Shown: positions 39,874 through 52,600 of the stretch, in pieces
Layout: each line of letters starts with the position of its first letter
How positions within the stretch are numbered: position 1 is the stretch's first letter
DNA from: Lutraria lutraria
Lineage: Eukaryota > Mollusca > Bivalvia > Venerida > Mactridae
Assembly (NCBI GenBank): GCA_964023205.1
Contig: OZ026833.1
Span: 32,328,830 to 32,392,829 of the forward strand
Direction: 5' to 3'
Length of the DNA: 64,000 nucleotides
Made by a program: the position numbers and the translations under genes
The notes under the pieces: generated by a model
Told to the model about the DNA's origin: nothing
Database searches by the model: none
The model's input: only the letters and a program-made list of their open reading frames with translations

Positions 39874-40200
39874 GAGGTCTGCTAGACAATACTACATACA
39901 AAATATCTTAGTTCTAGGCCTTGTTGTTTCGGAGAAGAAGACTTTTTTAGCGTGTCGTATACCCTAGGGCAATTAGTTGAACATACATGGTAGAGGTCCA
40001 CTAGATTATGCTACACACCAAATATCAAATACCTGTGCATTGTATCTTTTAAGTCTATGTAAAATCAAGTTACCCCCGGGGCGGAGGAATGATTTAAACA
40101 AACTTTGTTCCATTAGGGTTCCATTAGACAATGCTACATACCAAATATCTCAGTTCTAGGTCCTGTGGCTTCGGACAAGACTATCTTTTAAGATTTTTCT
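39874..40200 (+). repeat. About 120-bp direct repeats inside the hairpin-ended element
   Basis: Three units begin with gaggtctgctagacaatact (39874), gaggtccactagattatgct (39993) and gggttccattagacaatgct (near 40115). They share 'ctacata(c)-aaatatc' and 'gttctaggtc(c)t-gtggcttcgga' words. Offsets are about 119 and 122 bases. The middle unit is the most diverged. Confidence 0.5.
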
Positions 40201-40365
40201 ATCTAATGACATTTAATTTTGAACAACTTTGAAAGAGGACCACCCAATGATCATTCCAGCAAAGTTTGGTTGCAATCGACATAGCGGTGTAGGAGGAAAT
40301 GTTATTTTAAGTACACATAGACGCCATGTTACGACGACCGTTGTCTGGTTCCTGGACGTGCTCTA

Positions 40366-40768
40366 CAATAGTATTACGTCAGACAAAGCTCAATAATGGC
40401 GGCCTTCAGAGTAAATGCACGGGCAACGGAATATTCTTATTTTGACTGACAATTTGTGATGTTATGCCTAATTTTACATGTTCATGTACAAATATTGTAA
40501 CAGCGGTAATATCTTTTAATGATCATTCTTATTTGTTGATATGTATATTTTCATGAAGTAACTATAATTTCGGACGTGAGTCTTTATAGTTTCCAAAAAA
40601 ATATTTTATGATCATCTAAAAAACGGATATCTGTGATATATATTATATAAATAGGATTCATAACCAACCCTCACAAGCACTTGATCACTTAATATAAGAA
40701 AATACTCATATTTTACAATGTACAGAGGACGCCGTCATTATTGCGCTTTGCCTGACCCGATAACACAG
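40366..40768. mobile_element. 403-bp TA-flanked MITE nested in the hairpin-ended element
   Basis: The left arm contains GTCAGACAAAGCTCAATAAT (from 40378). The right arm, read in reverse complement, contains GTCAGGCAAAGCGCAATAAT, and both continue G(g/a)CGGC. The match reaches outward more weakly to TA dinucleotides at 40364-40365 and 40769-40770. Terminal repeats of about 45 bases and a TA duplication point to a Tc1/mariner-type non-autonomous element. The interior is AT-rich with no reading frame of note. Confidence 0.5.
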
Positions 40769-41265
40769 TATAAGGGGAAGGAACTCCAGACTACGACGAA
40801 CGACGCATAACGGACGTTGAGTGATCATTGAGCACATTGTGGTCTAGTGAGCTAAAAAGAAGGCCTAGTCCTGACGTGTTGAAAGAAAATGTCCTGAAAA
40901 TTAGAAGCATGAAGATGAATTGCAACATAATCAAATGCCGTTGTTTTATTTCATGTTGGATAATCCCTGTAAAAAATGGATACGATATCTATCTAATATG
41001 TCCGATTACAGCATAGTCTAATGTTGGGGTTTTGGTAAAAAATTTGTTCATGTGTGTTAGTGACAATATGATAAGTGTACGATGTAGCTATATATTAACG
41101 TTAAGGTCTCCAATGTTTGTGTTAACCTAATATATGTCACAACACTGATGTCTGAGATTTTAATTCTTTGAGTCATGATTTATTATGCATAATTATATAA
41201 AATATTACTTGCAAACATTTGCCGTCCACTTTTTGACAGTTATAGGTAAACGTTATAAAGATTAA

Positions 41266-41631
41266 AGCCCCATGAGCATTTTGCTATAAAAATATATATG
41301 CAAAAACAAACAATTGCTAATATTATTCCATGATAATAATTGCTGACGAAACAAGCCCCTTTTCTTCTAAAAACACTCATTTTGCTTTTGTAAACTTGAA
41401 ATATATAGAGCGCGTGACGTCACTTTACGCTGCGTGCATGATATGACTGCGGGAAAACACAGCTGTTCTATAAATATATTTTTTTCAATGATATTGAAAA
41501 CAATACGATAGTGGTTTTGAAAACATTTTTTCTTGCTATAAAGTATGCACAAGAGGAAATCATACCGGATTCCTCTGTTATAGAACACACAGAAACTATT
41601 ACGACCTACAGATTTATATGCTTATGGAACT
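41266..41631 (+). mobile_element. TTAA-flanked MITE, copy 2
   Basis: TTAA at 41262-41265 and 41632-41635 brackets 366 bases. The left end is AGCCCCATGAGCAT; the right end in reverse complement is AGTTCCATAAGCAT. By eye it is roughly 90% identical to copy 1 and lacks one short internal segment (the ctgtgaatgttgat region of copy 1). It has the same orientation as copies 1 and 3. Both ends are intact, so transposition was complete. Confidence 0.5.
41415..41476 (+). promoter_or_regulatory. CRE, E-box and TATA cluster in MITE copy 2
   Basis: TGACGTCA (41415-41422), CAGCTG, and TATAAATA (41469-41476). The CRE-to-TATA offset is 54 bases, the same as copy 1. Confidence 0.5.
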
Positions 41632-42717
41632 TTAAGAAAGACAAATGTATTTTCATTTTCTTGAATCGAATAAGATAGAGAGGTTATAGAGGTAACACAT
41701 TGTTAGACTAGTCCCATACACGTATGATGTGTTTACTCCATAAATGAATTAAAACAGCACATATTATACGCAAATAGCACTGTTATGTTGATTTGGACGC
41801 CCAACATTTATACGGAAACGTTGTTTCACACATGATTCTTATTGACCGTACACAAATTCTGAGTTCTTGGCTGCCGGACCTAGCACTTTGTCAAAATTCA
41901 TTTACATTGCAACCATCAAAAGGTGGCACTTACCCAATGAACGTATGCCGTTAGCTCTTGTATGTGTCAACAGACTGTAACAATATGGTATACATTGCAT
42001 TCAAGTCAGATGTCTTTGCCAAAAGCATTGCGTCTGTGTCTAGAGGATCAATTACTTTGTATCTAACTAAATATAGACAACGGAACAGTTTTCTTTCCAA
42101 AAGTCATTGTTTTAGTGACGACTGTATTACTATTCGAGCTCACCGTCTTGACAATATAACACCTGGACGTCACGAACTCGTATCGATGTTATTATATATT
42201 ATGCTTATGCATGCAAATTTCACTATTATAGTATGTAGACCAGCATTCACACAGGGAAGTCTAATGCTGGAAGAGTAGTAGATAATTCAGTGAAGTCATC
42301 TGAACCCCGAACATATTGCATGTCCGCTTATCAACGTCATACAAGACGTCTATGTCGTGACAATGGATGTTTCATTACGTTGGTAGACAAAGAATATGAA
42401 GATATTTTCTTACTTTAACTCTTTGTTTTCGAATGTGGGTGGCAATTTGATATCTATCCACGGATTACATTCCTATTAAAAATAGTAACAATTACAAATA
42501 CGGGACAAATATTAAAATGATGCTGTACAACATGGCTGTACATGGTGAATTTCTCGGGACACAAATATTTAAATCCCTATATCCCTATTGTATTAGACAT
42601 ATATCAATGCAATAAAAAAAGACTTGCTAAAAATAAAATACAGTATCCGATCCTTCTCTTTCGTTGGAGTTTAACGTAGCAACAACATCCAGGGAAATCA
42701 TCTTTCCCTGATTTAAT

Positions 42718-42885
42718 GTTGGAGGAACCCCTCGGGTTTAGACCATGGTATAACCACCAGTCTTCAGTAAAGTAACTGGACATTTTGTAATAATCCGTAC
42801 CTATCGTGACTTGAACTCCGCGAAGGGCTGGTGATTATTAGTCAGAGACCAGTTAACCGTATTTCTTGTATTATGTATTATCCCC
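42718..42885 (-). repeat. tRNA-derived SINE, same type as 3597-3770, degraded
   Basis: On the minus strand the head reads GGTTAACTGGTCTCTGACTA, then GCGGAGTTCAAGTC (box B at 42808-42818, decayed). The distal end carries CCCGAGGGGTTCCTCC, the counterpart of the family's 'CCTGGGGTCTTCCTCC' segment. Box A is eroded and the middle part is shortened. Confidence 0.5.
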
Positions 42886-43763
42886 CTAAATAATCTGAAT
42901 GTTTAATCGTCTTATAAGTTGACAACATTGACAAATCGATACAATGGTGCCGGATGATTCATAGAAGGAATATGTAATAAACCTACGAGAGAAAAACAAT
43001 TCGATCATTTGTTACTGAACTTTACTTGTCTTACACGGCGTCATATAAGTTATTAGTATACATCACGAAATTCATGAGTCCCTATATGACAATAAAATAT
43101 CGCTTACGAAATATGAACGGTGCTATTAATGGGCAGATACGTTTATATAGCTACCAAGTGGATAAGATTACATAGGCATATTTGTTTATGAGAAAAAAAT
43201 AAATTCAGTAATTCATGGTCATATTGTATTCCGGAATAATTACTTCATTATAACCATATTTCGCGATTATCTTGATGATAACAATAAAGGAATGCCCTGT
43301 ACTGGGAAAATAAATGATTCTTTACTGTATCAGAATTCACTCTTTTTTATCGAGTTTAAAGTTGCACTAACGCTCGAAAGGTGCGAGCTTAAAAACTTAA
43401 ATAAACATGATTTTTGTTGTTGTCATGGCAAATACTTTGCGTAAATCAAATTGTTAAAATGCAATTGTTGTATGTACTTGTGTCAATGTTAGATAAATAG
43501 TTGAGGAAAACGAAGGGATTTTGGTATTTTAGAATGAAAGGAAAATATCATCCATTGTATATAATGTATTTGTACTTCTGTAAATTCGTTTCTTTAATAA
43601 ATATGTTTAAACTAAAGGGAAGTAGTGAGGCTGTGTGGATTGTATTTGGTTTTCAATGTATAAATTATATATTTGTAACAAAGAATCATTGTGTGAATAA
43701 TTATTGCTTTCCTTTTCGTGAGTGATCCTTAAATGATGTTTAAATGTATAAAAGTTCAGAAAA

Positions 43764-43975
43764 ATACCTTTGAAGACCTTTCTTGGTTAAAAAAATGTCT
43801 CCGTCATTTAGTAAATAAATGACATTTTCACATACAGCAGTGCTGTACCTTTTTCCAATAAGCACAAATAAACTCACATCATAATGATTTGTGTTTTTGC
43901 GTAATGAAAATATTCTTGATATAGTGGAGTGGAAGGGAAGAGTCAAATACTTTTGAAGACCTTTCTTGGATAAAA
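43764..43975. repeat. Direct repeat of a 29-base word, 183 bases apart
   Basis: 'ttgaagacctttcttgg' with flanks ATAC(c/t)TT and (t/a)TAAAA occurs at 43764-43792 and 43947-43975, with two differences. On the minus strand both copies read (T/S)KKGLQ(R/K)Y. The sequence between is not alignable, so it is either an old duplication or two ends of a small insertion. Confidence 0.5.
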
Positions 43976-44095
43976 CAAAAGCTATACGTAAGACAAGATC
44001 ATGAGGAATTCCTGAAGACCCCAAAACATTCGTGGTTACTTCATTATATCAAAATTTCATTATTTTTATTATGATCTTAATATACATACATAATA

Positions 44096-44145
44096 TACTT
44101 TATTTTTGCAAGTCGACATGAACAGTCTTAGGCCATTTACAAAAC
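44096..44145 (-). mobile_element. LINE 3' tail
   Basis: On the minus strand 'ggcctaagactgttcatgtc' is followed by 'gacttgcaaaaataaagtat'. AATAAA falls at 44099-44104 (complement). The coding region is absent or unrecognisable. Confidence 0.5.
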
Positions 44146-45380
44146 AGAAACGCTTACAAATACACATAAATACAATTGCACAAATATTTTACTGTAATGA
44201 CTAATTGTAATAAAAATAATAGAATGAGAATCTACAGTCTAATAAACACGATAATTATTAGAAAAAAAATACAATCTAAATTTCATTAATTAAAAACAAA
44301 CAAAAAATATAATTTATTTTTGTAACAAGGAATATGTAGATATTGATCGCTTAATCACATAACTAACTTGTTATAAATGGTCTAGTACATATTTTCTTAT
44401 AGCAATGGAATAAAGAAGGGCGTGCATGGGGACATATACTTCTATCCGATTCTTCAAATTATTGTTTTGTTTCTCTATAAACCGTTACGTTCCGCTACGT
44501 TGTCTAGAAATCTGAATATATAAGCATACAACGTCATAAAATATCAGATAACATGATCATTGGATTCTCTGTTTGTTTTGGAAGTGTGAAAAGTGTAATC
44601 TAGTGCAGAAAACACCAGGTCTAGTATCTAGAATCATATTCGACATAACACATTAAACTTCATTGGAAAATGATTACATGGAGAGACGGTAATATGACAT
44701 ACTTATTTTGCAGCCCTAATATCTATTATGTATCTAATTGACAAATGTTTTGAAAAGAAAAGGAATGGTATAGAAAAAAATATAAGTAGTCTTCGTATAT
44801 GAGTCTTTGAACTTTGGGCCAAAATAAATTATACGAGCCAAAAATTCTATCTGATCAAAATATATTAACTAATTCCAAGAACAGTTGGACTTAATATAGT
44901 ATCCAATAACAACTAACAAATAATTAATATTGCAATACTGTCAATTGATATGTTTTCAGACAATAATCTAATTATACAGAAACTGTTCCTTTTGAGTATT
45001 TTATTACATTGGACGTGAACAAGACTATTTCACACAGCTTTCAGCAATTTGTTCGAACTTTTTTGTGCGAATATCTAATCCCCCCTGGAACACTATTAAG
45101 TGAAATTGAGATATAAATATACAACTTATTTCTTACATTTGATACATTCCGTGCCAGAGGAATGAATAGATGAGGTTTATAAAGTGTGTTGAATCAATTG
45201 CTGTGTGCAATTCGGAACAATTATACATACTGTGCTTTTTGCCGCGTGATTTCACTTTGAAGTGCATGTCGTTAAGAAGAATAGGACGAATTTATCCCAA
45301 TGCGTACATTGAGGTAGAACAACAGATCATGTGTAAGCTAGCTAGACAATTCCTCAGACTATGAAATTGTGAAGAGTACC

Positions 45381-45455
45381 GGGTTGTATTCCTACTCACT
45401 AAAGAGAGCTGCTCGGCATTAAGTCACTGATCATAACCACTGGACCATGTAGGTC
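45381..45455 (-). repeat. tRNA-like SINE head, box B eroded
   Basis: On the minus strand, TGGTCCAGTGGTT (45435-45447) is a near-ideal box A, followed by 'gatcagtgacttaatgccga' and a decayed box B region GTAGGAATACAACCC (45381-45395). It resembles Glu-like tRNA heads but cannot fold to a full cloverleaf. Confidence 0.5.
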
Positions 45456-48400
45456 ACGTTTAAAGGTGAAACACACAATTATGTAGAACTAAAACCAGCA
45501 CGTAAACATAATGGATTAAATAACCACCGATAAATATCGAACCCTTCATTGCTTAATATTCCACGCAGTAAGGATAAACACAAACAATGCTTGCGTGCTA
45601 CGAACGCCTCGCGATCCCCAAATCTGTGATTGAAGAATATTGCTTGTTTAGTTCATTTTATTTTACAGTTTCCGGTAACACACCAACGTTAATACTATAC
45701 GTAGACATTTGCAACATACTGTTTTGATGTTCAGACACCCGGTTCATATAAACGTAACACTTTTTTTTAAAATTTAATCATACGTGTGTAAACAAACACT
45801 AAATGCAAACGATCTTATAAATCATAATGCCAAATTAAGGTAAAATTTATATCATATTGGTATGTAACGTCGATGCAATATAAACATTGAATATAACCTA
45901 CCCTCCAGTCTGTATGACACACTCAAGTAATCATTACTTAACTTACTTGATTAAACACATCGCTGTCCTCCTCCAATAGTTCTATGTGCCAATCGAGACT
46001 TTGAAAAAGGAACGAATGACTACATTTAAAAAGGTAATTGCTAAAGTGTTTGGATGATTTGTTGCAGAACGGTCTGGGTCGTCTCCAGAGATAGCTGACA
46101 GGTTATCATTAAACTACGTATGAATTAATCTTTATGTCCCTTCTGGGTAATTGTACTATCTCTCAAGCAATGGTTTTTGGTGTGATATAAGACTAGATGG
46201 TGATATTACTGACCCCTCGTTGTTTCACTTCCTTTATGTAACTTCTCATTCAATGTATGGTATACTTCATGTTATAGTGTGAAACAGTGGTATATGTCAT
46301 CGTGAGGAGAGAGACAAATCCGGTTAAAATCGATTTAAACCTTGCTTTGTCTGGATGAATACCGTACAAAGGCAATACCAACGTTTTCTTATATGTAAAA
46401 TGTTGTCTTATGCTGTATGCTGATCTTTTACAATAATATATTTGAGCCATCATAGTTGTTAGGTCATTTGCTTAGTATAATTGAATCGAAGCATCTATTA
46501 TCAACGTAGGAATCCCGAATTTAATTGAATGGAAGCCTCATTGTGTATTTAATTAATCGTTTAGAACAAAACGGCAATTTCTAACCGAAGAAATACGTAC
46601 TTGAACCATGAATCAGAAATAAAAAAAAAACAGCAAAGAAAGTCTTTGGTACAAATATTTCAGAATAAAAGGGATTGCAAGAACGAACTGTCATGCTCAT
46701 ACGAAACGTCTTACTATAGTGACAGTAAATTACAATTCATTCCACATCTAAGCATAGGTACACCATATCTGCAAATTAATGACATTAACAATATGGTTTT
46801 CATTAAATGTGATATTATTATGATACAGGAACGACTGATGACAGATACTGCTTTCATAAATTGACTGCTTTTCAAAATTATGATCATCGTGTTTATTTGA
46901 ACAAGTTAAAAAATAACTAAATCGTGAAACCAGCTAGAATATTTATCAATACCAATTTTAATTGAACCCCTTTATATAAAATTCATGCTGAGAACATATT
47001 AGCCTTTTCTTTAATATTTTGGCCAAAATCTCAACACATTTTGGGGCAAAATATTACTACAGAAAGAAAACATTCTGAATGTCATATCTTATCGAAAGCT
47101 TTTCTTCGAGTTTTAGCTAGCCTAAGGTAAGAACTGGGCCACATTTAACTTTGGCAGTACATGAGACTGGTTCTTTAGTTCTATATTAGCTAAACTTATT
47201 TAAGCCACGCCGTGTCTATAGAATTATGAAGAAATGAAACACCAATTCACAACAAAGTTTTGTCTACAGGAAGCAATAATATTCTTGCAGATACATAATG
47301 CCTACTGATGCAAATCCCATCTGAGACAATATTTTTGCCTGAAGACAATAAGGACGCCTTGCATAAACACAATGTTTGATATCCCGGAAATAATACAGAC
47401 TTAATGTATATGAAACAGTACGACAATAATATAAACAAACACCAGTGTGTTGTAAAACTAAGAACATGACGAACAAATATGTGATATACTGGAACAATGT
47501 ATGTCTAAAAGGATGGGATTAGATTATGTTCAACTAAACAGGCGTTTTGGAATCATTGCGTGCAATTATATTTTCGCATGAGGTACCCGAATGGTGAAAA
47601 TAATTATATTAGTCTAGTTATAAATTTGATCTGGCGAATATTTATAACAAAATTAGGGGCTATTATACAGTCGTGTGTTGTAAAATGATATTTACAACCA
47701 GTATGATGGAGATTCATCTGTGCTTCTTGAGCAATAAAATCCAATTCTGCGTTTAAAAAGTACCAGCGTGGATCAAATGAATCCTAGTTACAAAACATAG
47801 CATGCCGTTATTTAAGATTCACTTGTGTACCATAATTGTGTTTATTTCTGAATTTAGTACTTGTATTGTAATAACATTTATTCGCTCAATTCAATTATTG
47901 CTTACAGCGAATGTTCCCTGTAGCCATCTGCGATTATGTACAACTGGAGTTGCGATTCAACGATGGTGCTAAAACGTTGCTCAGTACAAGATAACATAGC
48001 TGCTCAAAGTCAAAGGGAAGTTGATAAGCTTAAAATAACGACACTAATAAATGCTCAAATAACTCTATATCCAATAAAACTTTCTGGGTCCATTAAAGAA
48101 AGCGACAATAAATACACGTCAAATTGAGCCAGACATCGGCCAATCGCTAGAGCAGGTTAAAAAAAATGTTTGAGTCAGTGACCAAAAAATGTCTAAATAG
48201 GTCGATAAAATTTAAGGAGTATTTTGTTATGAAGTTCAAGTATATACTCAAGTTCGCGTACTGCATAAAATCGAATGAAACATTTTGAAATAGCTAATTA
48301 AGTTGAAAAAATCGGACTGATTCTGTAAATGCCCCTTTCGTACTCGGTACTGAAAGCGAACATTTTTCCTACCAATGAAGTCAATTGTAAATCTTGTTTG

Positions 48401-49459
48401 TTTAACTACGTTCGGCGTTTAAACACCAACCACCAGATGTTCGTAAACGAACCGTTAAGGTACACAAGAAGGTTGACAATCAATATGAAGTATAAAAGAC
48501 ATCATAAGTCGCCCAAAATTAATGTAACTCAACTGAAAAAAATACTGAAATTAAGTACAATAATGACAGTAATAATGACAATAGCATAATGTTTTTTTAT
48601 ATTTAGTATCCAGATAATATTTGTTGATTGAACTGAACTTTTATAATTTGATGAATGTGTTAAAGATACAATCACTCAAAGCAACGGTAAATAAACCGAC
48701 AATGCAACAGATTTGGTCTTCGGTGTCAAAGTAAACACATTTGAGTAAAAGAATTAGCTACATCGCCGAATGCGCGTAGTTCATAAGTCTAAACATGTCG
48801 AGCATGAGACAAAAACAAGTATCTAGATTTTTGTTTTCTAAACTACCCTAAAGAAGCGTTAAAAATACTTCATAAAGGCATACAATAGAAACGACAAATC
48901 TATCCAAAAAATGTAAAGCTGGTTATATCAATTCATTCTGGATTATTAAAACTCGTATAATATAATTTAAGAACCCGTTTAATTCTAGCATTAAATCTTC
49001 ATCATTTAAGTCTGTGGGTCTTAATCAATTAGGACAAAAAATAAGTCTTTTTTATCTTTATAAGGAAGGCGTCTACTTTATTACGCTATCTGTTAAATTA
49101 GTTGTACAAAAACGCTCATCGAATAAATCATCGTTCCGTTAATTACTGATAATTATTCTTTTATGTCAATATTGACATGGTTAAGAAAGACAAATTGCCA
49201 ATTAGATGGTTCCACAGATTAACCATAAATGAACGGAATGAGGCTCCATAGTGAATTTCATAAAGACCCACATGATGTGCGTGCAACTGTGTTTTATTAA
49301 ATATATTTAAAGACAAACTTGAGAGAATAGAGGATGAATATCATTTCATTTTTTGCTTAGTAACTTGAATTTTCTTGGATTTATCATAATCGAATGATGT
49401 CTCTTGTACAATGCTATAAACAGACATAACAAAATTACTAGATGCACAGTCATATTTAA

Positions 49460-49687
49460 AGCCCCATTAGCTTTTTGCTGTATACAAATATATGCAAAAA
49501 CATTTAATTGCTGACATCATCCCAAGATGACTATTACTGACGAAACGAGCCCTTTTTCGTCTGAAAACACTCATTTTACTGTGATTTTTGCTTTTGTGAA
49601 CTTGAAATATGTAGGGCGCGTGACGTCACGAGACTACGTGCGCGGGAAAACACAGGTGTTCTATAAATAGTATTTATTTCAATGATA
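49460..49687 (+). mobile_element. TTAA-flanked MITE, copy 3, right end missing
   Basis: TTAA (49456-49459) is followed by AGCCCCATTAGC and by sequence alignable to copies 1 and 2 up to 'tatttcaatgata' at 49687, where similarity stops. It is the most diverged copy and lacks the right terminal repeat, so it is older and broken. Confidence 0.5.
49621..49669 (+). promoter_or_regulatory. CRE, E-box and TATA cluster in MITE copy 3
   Basis: TGACGTCA (49621-49628), CAGGTG (E-box variant), and TATAAATA (49662-49669). The offset is 41 bases because the spacer is shorter. All three motifs survive although the copy is otherwise strongly diverged. Confidence 0.5.
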
Positions 49688-49689
49688 GA

Positions 49690-52600
49690 ACATGTTCCTT
49701 TTATTGTCTTTGTTTTATTATCTCGGCCCTTTACTACGTTTATCCCCTTCCCCTCTCCTTCCCTCACTTCATGCATGTACGCTTATATCATACTCTAGGT
49801 TCAGATATTGTGTTATCGATCTTTTTACTTATTGCTATTTTTCTTTTAAATTAACTACATCAACGATACTGATGGCTGTTAGACATGTTTTTATTTGGTG
49901 GCCATGTTATATGAACAACGAAGATTATAGTCACGATTAAAAGTTATAACTTACAATCATTGTCTTCTCACTTTGTACTTTTCTCGATCCAGCTTGGCAT
50001 ATGTTGAACATGAAATTCGCCTTTACACATTGAATCAAATTTCAAACTTTCCCCGAATTGTGTCATATCATCGTTGAGTGTTTGCTTTCTTCCATTACAT
50101 TTCAAAATGAAATCGTTCTAATGCTTAAAACTGTAAAATGAGTTCAGTGTTTCGCTGTGTTACCAATAATATTGTCTGCATTACAAAAATCAAAATTGCC
50201 TTATTCTAAAATTGTGTTATCAATATTTTGTTGTTTTGCTGTGTAGTTTAGACGTTCATTCAGTTCTTCATAATTCGTAAGTCTTGCAATTAGCTGCAGT
50301 TTTCATTTCTAAGAGTCATCTATCATCTCAATACAAACCTGACAGTTTGGTTGAAACAGTTAACGATGTCTCATAACAGATACTTACTCAAAAGTTGCTA
50401 TTCGAGGAAGAAACAAAAATTTAAAATGCTTTATTCTTTTGGAAGCGGTCTTTATTCTTACGTTGAATTTTCTTTTTCAAAGTTTAATGCTTGTGTTGGA
50501 AATAGTCATTCCAAACTGTACAGTCAAAATTGCCATTATTCGCGTGCGGTTTTTAGCATATGTCAGCTGTAATTCGCATAACCATTTTAAAGTTTTCACA
50601 GTGGTATAAAAAGTTGTGATTACTAGCTCACATACATGTCCTGTTTACAGAAAAGCCCGATATAGAAAAATATTGATACCCAGAAAGCCAGATTGTTTTA
50701 CACTGATGAGATCACTTGACATTATGTTGTGGTTAAAATTACAAAATATTAATATTCTAATCACGTGCAGATGGAAGTCATGTCATTTACTTCCTCAGAA
50801 ATTCATCTTACAAATAGGATGTCTAAAGAATCGAAACAAAATTGTGCAAATAGGTGCAGAAATTATGTTAGCTTAGCCGTACTGATAAGAACTGGATTAA
50901 TCCAATCAAAAATGGAATTTACCTAATTAAAAAGATAAATACACAATTAAAAGCATTAACAGCTACCATTTGCTTCAATGTTGTTGTGTGAATTCTTCAT
51001 GTACATTTATATAATATTATGTCCACCGTTTTGTGCTTTCTTGTGTTGAGCTGACCTTGGTATTCTGCTTTCAGGAGGTTTCATTACATGCAACGTTTCA
51101 TGTTTATCGTGGTTGATTCCTTAGTGCAACCACACATTTAGAGTCATTTAGTTGCAATTGTTGTTTTGTTTTAATTTTGTACTTGTTGGAATCACGGAAT
51201 ATTAAACATGTTAGCAGGCGGTTCTGCACGGAAACAGGAGTGTTGATAATTATATGATGAACGATTCTTGCCGTTTTATGACCAAAACAATAATTCTTGA
51301 AATACAAAAAAAATCACATTGTTCTCGCAGATCTGTAAAGGAATCAATGACAGAAATCTGCTAACAAAGGCCATCATGTGAACCATAATTGTATCCATTA
51401 AAAAAAACCCAAGCGTGTCTAATATGAAAAAGGTACACATGCATTAATACAATTTCATGTACTTAAAGGAACCTTCATTTATTGGGCGAATAGTCACAAG
51501 CCCAATACATTTAAGTTCATGTGTTAAAGATAGTATGTCAATATTTGAATACAATTATGAATGGGTGAAAAGATGCATATCATGAGGTTTGTATAAGAAC
51601 TCGTACTTGATGTTTCATTCAAAAATGCGTTCAAATGGTAATTGATCGACTTTAGATTGTCACTCGATATAGTGATGAATGTGTAGATTCAAGACAGAAA
51701 TAATCACATACGAAGAAACATTTTTTTTTAAAGTAACATTTATATTCAGAATGTGATACGCTAAGCATGGATGGAACATGAATGAATTAAATCGTGTCGT
51801 CGCCATGAATCTTGGAGAAGCAAAGCCTAGATCATGTCTTAAGTCTGGGACGCAGTAGGCTTTTGTCGCAAAGGAAATGGATAAGAAACAGAATCCAATG
51901 AAAAACATATACAAAACAGCCAAGCTTCCTGAAATTGTTGCCATCCCAAATTTCCTATGAATGAGTTCTAGTTCCATTTAGACTGGTATGTTCCATGATT
52001 CACTTAGACTAGCAAAATAAATTATTATAGCTAACAATCAAAACCAACAACATATACGTATGCAATGAGACTGTATTTATGTATTTTGGATATCTTGACA
52101 GTCTATTTTGCAACATAATGTGGACGATGCTAACGATACTTTGAGGAGTTTCTCTTCATACTTTATGTGAACTTTATTGTACACATATATGTACATTAAA
52201 ATTTTACACCATTTGTATTGAATATAGCCACACGCTGTATGCACATTGTTATTATTGAAGAGAAACATCGGCTAAATTATTGACTTCTGAAGTGCAATAT
52301 TTTACATATTAGATTGATGACATTTAAAACATTTTAAATGGTAATGTTTGCCTTCAATGAAAAATCATCAAATGTACGAGTGATTTACATAAATTGTGTG
52401 CCAGCATGTCACATAAATATATCCATTAATTTCGTTAAATGGCACTCGTAACGGTTACAGACCATCAACAATAGAACAACGACTCCTAGACATTTAATAA
52501 TAATAATAATTTATTTGCAACATGGTATAATCATTTAACTACAGGTTTTATAAGAAATTACATTGGCTTTACTTGAATGCCAAGGTGGTGTATCGCGGTG

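Larger units (their letters stand above)
39720..40858 (+). mobile_element. Second hairpin-ended bivalve repeat element, with a nested MITE
   Basis: The left end is the palindrome AGGGCCAT-G-ATGGCCCT (39720-39736) followed by 'aaatgctcacc', a start I know from many bivalve sequences. Next come about 120-bp internal units (39874-40200), then the usual tail words 'gaggaccacccaatgatcat' and 'ccagcaaagtttggttgcaa' (40228-40275), a GACGACG/GGACG-rich stretch, and a degraded terminal hairpin ending in TGAGCTAAAAA near 40858. A 403-bp TA-flanked insertion interrupts it before the tail hairpin. The shared right-end hairpin links it to the element at 17691-18880 in opposite orientation. Non-coding. Confidence 0.5.
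41636..49455. other. Mostly non-coding with SINE and LINE remnants
   Basis: Apart from the SINEs, LINE tail and 29-base duplication listed separately, no feature is supportable. Open frames of 60-106 codons occur at about the rate expected by chance in DNA this AT-rich. Confidence 0.5.

Noticed and set aside
41958..42278. Plus-strand frame of 106 codons
   Set aside because: No motif, no splice context, composition like background; length within chance expectation.
51660..51977. Minus-strand frame with ATG and a membrane-like N-terminal segment (ATISGSLAVLYMFFIGFCFL)
   Set aside because: No clear donor, no recognisable domain, and the later part passes through an A/T homopolymer; several frames of 100 codons or more are expected by chance in 64 kb of this composition.
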